Assembly: GCA_963713355.1 (NCBI GenBank)
Contig: CAVQLK010000007.1
Coordinates: forward strand, 1-64,000
Source of the DNA: FEN-1219 sp963713355
GTDB taxonomy: Bacteria > Pseudomonadota > Gammaproteobacteria > Steroidobacterales > Rariloculaceae
DNA length: 64,000 nucleotides
Direction: 5' to 3'
How positions within the stretch are numbered: position 1 is the stretch's first letter; the number at the start of each line of letters is the position of its first letter. Shown here piece after piece: positions 17,862-25,061 of this stretch. Below the pieces are notes generated by a model that did no database searches, was not told the DNA's origin, and saw nothing but the letters and a program-made list of their open reading frames with translations. The position numbers and the translations under genes were made by a program.

Positions 17862-18211
17862 CTGATATAGACGACCGAATCCTAGCCCGCGAACTGAAGA
17901 AAGGCTCCGCCGAGCTCATCGTGCTGTCCATCGTCGAGGCGCGCCCGCGTCACGGCTACGAGATCAGCAAGCTCATCGAGCTCCGCTCCGGCGGCGAGAT
18001 CAAGTTCCACGTCGCGTCGCTGTACCCGCTGCTCTATCGCCTCGAGGAGCGCGGCTGGCTCAAGGGGCGCTGGGTCGAGAAGCCCGGCCAACGGCGGCGG
18101 CGCTTCTACAACCTCACGGCCGAAGGCCGCGGCGTGCTCGAGCAACACAAAGAGACGTGGCAGAAGTTCGTCCGCGCGATCGCCTCGATCACGGAGGTCA
18201 AACATGCCTAG
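17858..18211 (+). CDS. PadR family transcriptional regulator (padR2)
   Basis: A 117-residue winged-helix PadR protein: MADIDDRILARELKKGSAEL, IVLSIVEARPRHGYEISKLI, YPLLYRLEERGWLKGRWVEK, then a wing (RRRRFYNLTAEGRG) and a C-terminal helix for dimerisation. A GTG six bases upstream (17852) is an alternative start. The gene ends 8 nt inside the following permease gene, exactly the overlap seen at the other padR-permease pair, so the pair is a translationally coupled unit. PadR proteins usually repress a neighbouring transporter and are released by small hydrophobic ligands. The ligand is unknown. Confidence 0.88.
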   Translation: MADIDDRILARELKKGSAELIVLSIVEARPRHGYEISKLIELRSGGEIKFHVASLYPLLYRLEERGWLKGRWVEKPGQRRRRFYNLTAEGRGVLEQHKETWQKFVRAIASITEVKHA

Positions 18212-20910
18212 CTGGACGAAAGAGCTCGAGTCACGGCTCGCGAGCTTGCGGCTCCACCCCGCGCGCGAGCGAGAAATCGTCGAGGAGCTTTCCGAGCACC
18301 TCGAGCAGCGTTACGCCGAGCTGCGAGATCAAGGCGTGGACGAGGTCGAAGCGTTCGCACTCGTGCGCGCGGAGCTGCTGGACGACGAATCCCTCGCCAC
18401 ACTCATGCGGCCGCTACGACAGGCGAACGCGCCGCCGCCGCCCGTGCCGATGGGTGCTGGGTTCGGACTGTTTGGCGATATCCGCTACGCGGTCCGTCGG
18501 CTGAGCAGGAGCCCGGGCTTCACGTTCGCCGCCATTCTCACCATCGCGCTGGGCGTCGGCCTCAACACCGGTACCTTCTCCATCTTGAACGGCGTCGTGC
18601 TGCGTGATTTGCCGGTTCCGGAATCCGCGGCGCTCGTGATGGCCTCCCAGAGTGTGGACGGCGTACCGGGCCGCAATGAAAAAGGTCGGCAGAACCCGCG
18701 CTTCACGACGGCGGAGCTCGAGGCCTATCGCGATCGCAGCGAGACGCTCGCCGGCGTGATGGGCTACTCGCTTCCCTGGCCCGCAGCGCTGGGTGGTGCC
18801 GCGCCGCGGGAGATCACGGGCCGTTACGTCACTTGCGGCTACTTCGACGTGCTGCAGCAGCCGCCCGCCGTCGGGCGAGCGCTGGCAGCCGAGGATTGCG
18901 GTGGCGGTGCTGCGCCGGTCGTCGTGCTGAGCCACGCGTTCTGGTCCGCGAGCTACGGCGCCGATCCGTCGGTCGTCGGGCGCAGTATTTCGATGAACGA
19001 TCAGTCGTTCACCGTCGTCGGGATCGCGGCATCCGACGCCTATGAGCCGGGATTCCAACGGCTCGACTACTACGTGCCGATCACGGCGCAGCCCTATCTG
19101 CGGCCCGACCGCCGGTGGCTCGTCAGCGACGAGTCGGGCTGGCTCGAGCTGATCGGCCGGCGCAAGGAGGGCAGCAACCTCGAGCAGGTACGGGCCGAGC
19201 TCAACGTGATCGCAGCTGCAATCGACCAAGCGAATCCGGGGCGTAGCACTGCGGTCTTCGTGGAGCGTGCGAAGCCGACTTCATTCCGCGAGCTCGACGC
19301 GGGCGATCTTTCGGCGAGCGCGCTCGTCGTCCTCCCTTTCGCGCTCGTGCTGTTGATCGCCTGTGCCAACGTCGCGAACCTGTTCCTGGTTCGGGCGCTC
19401 ACGTACGCGCCGGCGATCGCGGTCCGGCGGGCGCTCGGCGCGAGCCGCGGCCGAATCGTTCGGCAACTGTTGACCGAATCGCTGTTGATCGCCGCGACGG
19501 GCGGCATCGCCGGCTCGCTGCTGGCGGTGGTGTCGTTCGACGTTCTCATTTCCGTGCTCACCGCCTCGTCGTCCATGGCGCTGCCGGCGCTCGAGCTCGA
19601 TTTGCGCGTGCTGTCGTTCGCGCTCGTGCTGTCGCTCGGCACGGGTATCGCTTGCGGCCTCGCGCCGGCGCTGCGCGTGTCGCGTCCAGATCTGCATGCG
19701 GCTGCCAGGCCAGGTACGGCGTATACGGGCGGCCGCCGCGAAGGTTGGCTCCGCAGCACGCTGATCGGAGTGCAGGTGGCCACGTGTGCGGTGCTGCTGA
19801 TCGGCGCCGCGCTGTTGCTCCGCGGCCTTTACGCCACGCACACCGTCGACCCGGGGTTCCCGTATCGAAGCGTGGCTTACGTTTCGTTCGAGCTCCGCGG
19901 TCTCGGCTTATGGCCCCGATGAGATCGTTGCGTTTCAACGCCGGCTCGCCGACGAGGTTGGCGCCGTGCCCGGTGTGGCTGCCGTCGGCTTTGCCGGCGT
20001 CGTCCCACTACTTGGGAGAAACAGCTGGGCACGTGTAGGCCTTCCCGGCGCGGATGATGCCGCATGGCGAACCGCCCAGCGCAACATGGTCACGCCGGGC
20101 TATTTCGCAGCAGCGGGCATTCCCGTCGTGCGAGGACGGACGTTCACTGCGGCCGAGCAGACGGAAACGTCGTCGGTCGTCATCGTGACGGAGTCGACGG
20201 CGCGCAATCTCTGGCCGGGCCAGGACGCGGTCGGTCAGATACTCGTCAGGCGCGTCGGCGACGAGGAGGCCCGCTGGGAAGTCGTCGGCGTGGCCCAAGA
20301 CGCGCAGGTCACGGTCATCGGCGAGATCGAGCCGTACTACGTCTATGAACCGATCCCACCGCAAACTCAGGACTGGCTCAAGCTCATCGTCCGCAGTAGG
20401 ACGGATGTCGCGTCGATTGCACCCGGCATCCGTGGCGTCGTAGAGAGGCTCGACCCGCGTCTCGTCTTCGACGTCACGCCGATCGCGTCGAACATCGAGG
20501 CGTGGCAGCAGCAGGCTGCGTTCGTCACCGCGCTCTCGGTCGCCGTGGGCGTGCTGGCGCTCGGGCTCGCCGCGGTTGGGATCTATGGCGTCGTGGCGTT
20601 CGTCGTTGCGCGGCGCGCGCACGAGCTCGGCGTGCGCATGGCGCTGGGCGCTCGTGCCAGCCAGATGTTGCGCCTGGTCCTCGCGCAGACGATGCGGCCC
20701 GTGGCCGCTGGTGCGCTGGCCGGCATCGTCGTCGCTGTGGCTGCGTCGACGTTGCTATCGGGCGTGCTGTTCGGCATCAGTCCGCTCGATCCCGTCGCCA
20801 TCGGCGGCGCCATCGCGTTTCTGCTGGGTGTGGCAGCGCTCGCGAGCTTACCGGCCGCGCGGCGAGCGACGCACGTCTCCCCGATGACGACGATACGGTA
20901 CGACTCGTGA
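18204..20910 (+). pseudogene. ADOP-type orphan permease E, split by a frameshift near 19907
   Basis: The first frame (18204-19922, 572 codons) contains the prefix domain (EREIVEELSEHLEQRYAELR), the first helix (LTIALGVGLNTGTFSILNGV), the first MacB core and FtsX helices, and the start of module 2. It then ends GLGLWPR-stop. The sequence continues in another frame as YGPDEIVAFQRRLADEVGAV and on to the end of a normal module 2 (20910, ending MTTIRYDS). One extra base (or two missing) near 19905-19910 accounts for it. The two halves together are about 900 codons, the normal family length. It is therefore either a recently broken gene or a sequencing/assembly error. It follows padR2 with an 8-nt overlap. 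Confidence 0.8.
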
Positions 20911-20985
20911 TGGTGACACCCGAGTAGGCGTCGTGAAGTCTGGCTAGGTGACGGAGATGTCGAGCCGCCCGTCGGCGCGTCGCGC

Positions 20986-21903
20986 TCAGGCGAGCCCCGT
21001 GAGCTCTTGGCTCAACGCCTTGAGCCGCGCGCGCACCGCAGCGTCGTAAGCCTGCGCGTTGCCGCGCGCCTCGCTCATCTGGTTGTAGTAGAGGCCGGTC
21101 TTGCCGGCGAGATCCGGCGAAGCCGCGAGCTGCATCAGGGCGTCGGCGCCGTCGGCGACCGTGGACCGGGCCGGCATGCCGGCCTTCTCGACCATTGCGG
21201 TATCCATCAGCGTGGCGGGATGCAGCGCGTTGGCCGTGATCTTGTCGGCCGGCAACTCGGCGGCGAGATCGAGCGTGAGCATGAGCAGCGCGAGCTTGCT
21301 TTGCGAGTAGGCCGTGCTCGCGTTGTAGTTGCGCGTCAGCATGATGTCGTCGAAGTTGACGGGCGATTGCGCGATCGACGAGACGTTGACGATGCGCGCC
21401 GGCGCGCCCTTCTCGAGCAGCGGCAGCAGCGAGCGCGTCAGGAGATACGGCGCGAGGTAGTTCACGGCGAACACGAGTTCGTGGCCGTCGGCGCTCGTGC
21501 GCCGCTCGTTGTTACCTTGCTCCATCCAGATGCCGGCATTGTTCACTAGCAGGCTCAGCGACGCATGCTCGGCAGCGACGAGCCGAGCCAGCACGCGCAC
21601 CTCGGCGAGCGAGCCGAGATCGGCGCGATAAAACGCGGCCTTGCCGCCGGCGCCCGCGATCGTCTTGACGACCTCGGCGCCGCGTTCCTCGTTGCGGCCG
21701 TGGACGATGACGGTGGCGCCGAGCGCGCCCAACCGCGTCGCGACTTCGCGGCCCAAGCCATCCGTGGAGCCCGTAACCAACGCCGTCTTGCCGCGCAGCC
21801 AGCTCGCGCCGCTTTGCCCCCGCGCGAACGGCGCCGTTAGACCGATGGCCCCGGCGACGGCGCCGGCGAGCAACGTGCGGCGCGGAATGAAGTGGCTCGT
21901 CAT
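20986..21903 (-). CDS. short-chain dehydrogenase/reductase with Tat signal peptide
   Basis: Classical SDR features are present: TALVTGSTDGLG (TGxxxGxG nucleotide site), LLVNNAGIW, the catalytic Ser in VNVSSIAQ, and YSQSK (YxxxK). The N-terminus MTSHFIPRRTLLAGAVAGAI carries a twin-arginine motif and hydrophobic core, predicting Tat export. That is unusual for an SDR, because NAD(P) must then be bound before export. The ATG at 21903 with GGGGA upstream is preferred over a start at 21915. It is last in a minus-strand run after a Tat-exported sugar isomerase/epimerase-type protein, separated by 27 nt. The substrate is unknown; a sugar or polyol fits the context. Confidence 0.82.
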   Translation of the reverse strand: MTSHFIPRRTLLAGAVAGAIGLTAPFARGQSGASWLRGKTALVTGSTDGLGREVATRLGALGATVIVHGRNEERGAEVVKTIAGAGGKAAFYRADLGSLAEVRVLARLVAAEHASLSLLVNNAGIWMEQGNNERRTSADGHELVFAVNYLAPYLLTRSLLPLLEKGAPARIVNVSSIAQSPVNFDDIMLTRNYNASTAYSQSKLALLMLTLDLAAELPADKITANALHPATLMDTAMVEKAGMPARSTVADGADALMQLAASPDLAGKTGLYYNQMSEARGNAQAYDAAVRARLKALSQELTGLA

Positions 21904-21930
21904 GATTGTCCCCAACGTTCCTGCTACTGC

Positions 21931-22839
21931 TCACAACACTTGCGCGCTGCGCATCACGGCTTCGCACTTGGCGCGGATCTCCTCCGCGACCTTGAATGGA
22001 TCTCCCTCCACGAGCTCCGCACGAAACAGCTCGACGGACAGTGCGCCGCGGTACCCCTTTGCTGCGAGCTTGCGGAGCATCGGCACTACCGGCGCGATGC
22101 CGTCGCCTGGAATCAGCCGCGAGTTGTTGTCGATGAGCTCGCGGGGACCGTCGAGCAGATCCTGAAAATGCACGTGGGCCAGCTCGCCGGGCTCGAGCAG
22201 ATCCAAATCCTCGAGCTTGCTCAAGCCCGAATAGAAGTGGAAGAAATCGAGCATCGGCCGAACGGCGGCGTGCTCGGCCGCGCGAATCACTTGCAGAGTC
22301 GACGGTAAGGTTGCCAGGTGCGTCGACGTGCGCGCGAACTCGATCATCGCGGTGAGCCCGAAGCCACTCGTGATGTCGCCGATTTCGCGGATGCAAGCGG
22401 GGGTTGCGGCAAAATCGTCGGCTGTGACCGGCCGGGTAGTGATCGACGGGCAGTAGAGCTTGTCGAGCCCGAGTGCAGCGAACTGCTCGCAGCGCCGACG
22501 CCAAGTCTCGAGCGACGCTGCACGCGCCGGCCCCGGGATCCACACGTCGGGTAGCACGGCGGCGGCCGACGCCGGCGTGAGGTTCAAGTCGACCAGGAGG
22601 CGCCGCGCGCCTTGCAGCGTATCGCTTTGCAGAAATTGATCGAGCAAGACGTCGGTGAGCTCGACGTGGCGAATACCGGCCTGCGCCCAGCCCTCGAGCG
22701 AGCGCCGGAAGCCCGCTGCCCGTGACGTGTTCTGATGCATGGCGAGCTGCATCGCGCTCGCTGCAGGCTCCTGAGCGTGGAGCGCGCGGACCAGAGTGGC
22801 CGCGAGCGGAGCCGCAAGCAAAACGCGCCGTGTGAGCAT
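21931..22839 (-). CDS. sugar phosphate isomerase/epimerase (TIM barrel) with Tat leader
   Basis: About 302 residues from the ATG at 22839 (MLTRRVLLAAPLAATLVRAL). The twin-arginine leader ends near HAQ, predicting export. The body has the AP-endonuclease-2-like TIM barrel of xylose-isomerase-type epimerases: GIRHVELTDVLLDQFL near residue 55, TAMIEFARTST with the metal-binding Glu, VRPMLDFFHFYSG with metal-binding Asp/His, ELAHVHFQDLLDGPR with the HxxD-like pattern, and YRGALSVELFR near the end. These residues form the usual divalent-metal site. Its neighbours are two other Tat-leader oxidoreductases, so a periplasmic sugar- or inositol-converting set is plausible. The exact reaction is not deducible. 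Confidence 0.8.
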   Translation of the reverse strand: MLTRRVLLAAPLAATLVRALHAQEPAASAMQLAMHQNTSRAAGFRRSLEGWAQAGIRHVELTDVLLDQFLQSDTLQGARRLLVDLNLTPASAAAVLPDVWIPGPARAASLETWRRRCEQFAALGLDKLYCPSITTRPVTADDFAATPACIREIGDITSGFGLTAMIEFARTSTHLATLPSTLQVIRAAEHAAVRPMLDFFHFYSGLSKLEDLDLLEPGELAHVHFQDLLDGPRELIDNNSRLIPGDGIAPVVPMLRKLAAKGYRGALSVELFRAELVEGDPFKVAEEIRAKCEAVMRSAQVL

Positions 22840-22918
22840 GGGCGCCAATGTATCGCCGTTCCTCGGCCGCCGCCAAGGATCGGCTTACATCTCGTGCTTC
22901 GACAGGCGGCGAGGGGGG

Positions 22919-23749
22919 TTAGAACTTGCTGCGCCAGGTGAAATCGAGCGACGGCTCGAAGTCATCGGCGGCGCTGTACGACTGGCGCAGAAACTGCAAG
23001 TTGAGCCCGAGCTTGGTCAACGGGCTCAATATCCATGATTGGTCGTAAGTCACCGTGCTCGAGCTCTCCGGTCGCGTGCCGGCCGTTTTCTCGACGCTGA
23101 AGCCAACGGTGTGGTCGGCCCCGAGAAATGCCGGCATCAGGCCCGCAACCCGCGTCTCGAGGCGGAGCGTGCGGCTCTCGTTCGACTGCCCTGCCAGGGC
23201 CGCGGCGCCGCTCTGCGTTGCCTCGAATACGGCTTCGCCTGCGATCGTCAGCGGGAGGAGGCCGAGGCCGTTGTCGCTCAGTAGCTCATGAAAGCTGAGC
23301 CTCACGCCCTGCTTCGTCATGCCTTCGGGCGATCGCCAAAGGCTTCCGTCGAGCTCGTCGAAGAACGCGCTCAGCGGCTTGGTGTAACGCAAACGCGTGT
23401 CGAACTTCGTATCGGAGCGCGCGTTCCATTCGGCGAAGCTCATGCCCGTTTCAAGGTCGAGATTCTTGGCAAGCGTTAACGCGGAGCGAAGGGTCGGAAC
23501 GACTTGCGTGCTGCCGCTCGGCCGCGCGTCGAGCGCGTAATTCGGGGCGGCAATCTGCTGAGTACGCAGCGCGAGGCCCGCGCGCATTAGCAGCCTATCG
23601 CTCTGCAGCGACAATCCGGCGTTGCTGCGCAGCTTCTGTTGCGTGCCCGAGGACTCGAGGTACGTCGTGACGCTTTGGGCTTGCGCGTGAACGAGCGGGG
23701 CAGATAGCGCAATGGTCAGCACTCTCCAAATCGGCCGTCGCGCTTTCAA
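22919..23749 (-). CDS. putative outer-membrane beta-barrel protein
   Basis: A 276-residue protein with an N-terminal signal peptide (IWRVLTIALSAPLVHAQAQS) and then alternating short polar/hydrophobic strands (for example LETGMSFAEWNARSDTKFDT and RVAGLMPAFLGADHTVGFSV). It ends in a terminal aromatic residue (DFTWRSKF), typical of outer-membrane barrels recognised by the BAM complex. I do not recognise a specific family. The start is TTG 23749 with GGAAG just upstream. It is 79 nt upstream of the epimerase-type gene and 100 nt downstream of the Gfo/Idh/MocA gene, all on the same strand, so it may serve the same pathway, for example as a porin. Confidence 0.6.
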   Translation of the reverse strand: MKARRPIWRVLTIALSAPLVHAQAQSVTTYLESSGTQQKLRSNAGLSLQSDRLLMRAGLALRTQQIAAPNYALDARPSGSTQVVPTLRSALTLAKNLDLETGMSFAEWNARSDTKFDTRLRYTKPLSAFFDELDGSLWRSPEGMTKQGVRLSFHELLSDNGLGLLPLTIAGEAVFEATQSGAAALAGQSNESRTLRLETRVAGLMPAFLGADHTVGFSVEKTAGTRPESSSTVTYDQSWILSPLTKLGLNLQFLRQSYSAADDFEPSLDFTWRSKF

Positions 23750-23849
23750 GCTTCCGATCTCGCCGCACCCGTGACGAATCGGAGTCTAGCGAGGGCAGTC
23801 GTCGCGGTACGCGACGCCGATCACTTTTTTGGAACACGGCCGGCCGCGG

Positions 23850-25016
23850 TCAACCGCGGAGGGGCAGGCTTACGGTGGTACCGGACTCGGCGCTGCGGTA
23901 GATCGCTTCCGTCCACTCCATGTAGCGCACACCGATCTCGAAGGTATTCATCGCGACCGGCTCGAGGCCGCGGATCGCGTTGACGAATTCCTCTTCCACG
24001 CGGTGCCGATACTGTCCTTCCGGCGGGTTCGGATACGCCGCCAGCTCCCGATCGCCGCGCCGCCCGACGAAGATGTTCTGCGCGTTGTCGAGATGGATCG
24101 TGCCCTCGCTGCCGAAGATCCACGTGTCATTGCCGCGCGACAGTCCCGTCGTCTCGCTGAATACCATGTGCACCGGAGCGCCGTTCGCGAGCTCGTAGAG
24201 CACCTCCACGTGGTCCGGTATCGTCGCGGGGACACGTGCGCCTTGCTCGTTTCGCCGCGTCGGGATCTGGACGCGCGTCTTGGCAAGCACGCGGTCGCCT
24301 GGGCCGAGCCAGCGCATCATGAGCTCGTAGATCGCGCCCGCGTTCAGCACGTTGATGCCGCTGAGCTCCTCGTTGTGCCGCCAGTCGAGTTCGCCGTCGA
24401 AGTTGGCGAAGCCGCGTTGCAGCCTGTGCACGTCCACCGACAGTATTTCGCCCAGCAAGTCGCCGTTCCGCAAGCTCAACATTGCTCGGTCGATGCTGTA
24501 GCCGCTCGAGCTCGGCACGAGCATGCAGACGCGGTCGGGATGGCGTTGCGATGCGGCGAGCATCTCGCGCGCCTCGGCCGCGTTGTTCGCCATGCGTGCC
24601 TGGCACAGCACGTGCCGGCCGCTCTCGAGCGCCGCGAGGGTGACGTCCTTGTGCATGTACGGCCACGTTCCGACGAGCACGGCGTCAATGCCGTCGGCGG
24701 CAATCAGCTGCTCCCAGTCTGCGTACGCGCGCGGGATGTCGAACTCCTCCGCTGCGCGTCGGCTCGATTCGAGCGAGCGATTCGCGACGGCGACGATCTC
24801 GACTCCCGGCATCCGCCGCAGCCCCGGAATGTGCGTCGAGCCGACGATGCCGCCCGCGCCAATGATCCCGACGCGAATCCTGTCGGTCGACGGGCGGCGC
24901 TCTTGCGCCGCGAGCACGCGCGGCGCCAGCGCCGCGGGCAGCGTGAGCGCGGCCGAGGCGAGAAGGTCGCGGCGGTTGATTCGATTGCCCTGGTCGCCGT
25001 CCGATTCATTGCTCAT
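23850..25016 (-). CDS. Gfo/Idh/MocA family oxidoreductase with Tat signal, EKP motif replaced
   Basis: A 388-residue protein starting at ATG 25016 (MSNESDGDQ). A start eight codons upstream (25040) is possible. The leader NRRDLLASAALTLPAALAPR predicts Tat export. The Rossmann part has VGIIGAGGIVGSTHIPGLRR and VAVANRSLESSRR. The C-terminal sheet domain includes LSGINVLNAGAIYELMMRWL. In most family members a conserved EKP (with the catalytic or structural Lys) follows a GRHVLC-type strand. Here the sequence is GRHVLCQARMANN, so E-K-P is replaced by Q-A-R. Whether the enzyme is redox-active or a subfamily with altered chemistry is open. It heads the run of Tat-exported sugar-type enzymes, 45 nt downstream of uvrA. 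Confidence 0.83.
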   Translation of the reverse strand: MSNESDGDQGNRINRRDLLASAALTLPAALAPRVLAAQERRPSTDRIRVGIIGAGGIVGSTHIPGLRRMPGVEIVAVANRSLESSRRAAEEFDIPRAYADWEQLIAADGIDAVLVGTWPYMHKDVTLAALESGRHVLCQARMANNAAEAREMLAASQRHPDRVCMLVPSSSGYSIDRAMLSLRNGDLLGEILSVDVHRLQRGFANFDGELDWRHNEELSGINVLNAGAIYELMMRWLGPGDRVLAKTRVQIPTRRNEQGARVPATIPDHVEVLYELANGAPVHMVFSETTGLSRGNDTWIFGSEGTIHLDNAQNIFVGRRGDRELAAYPNPPEGQYRHRVEEEFVNAIRGLEPVAMNTFEIGVRYMEWTEAIYRSAESGTTVSLPLRG

Positions 25017-25061
25017 GCGTTGCACCTTACGCCAATCCAAGCAGCGGACACATCACTCGCG

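Noticed and set aside
5241..20910. Permease island as a LolCDE or classical MacAB locus
   Set aside because: No ATPase and no periplasmic adaptor (MacA) are present, and the permeases are duplicated two-module chains.
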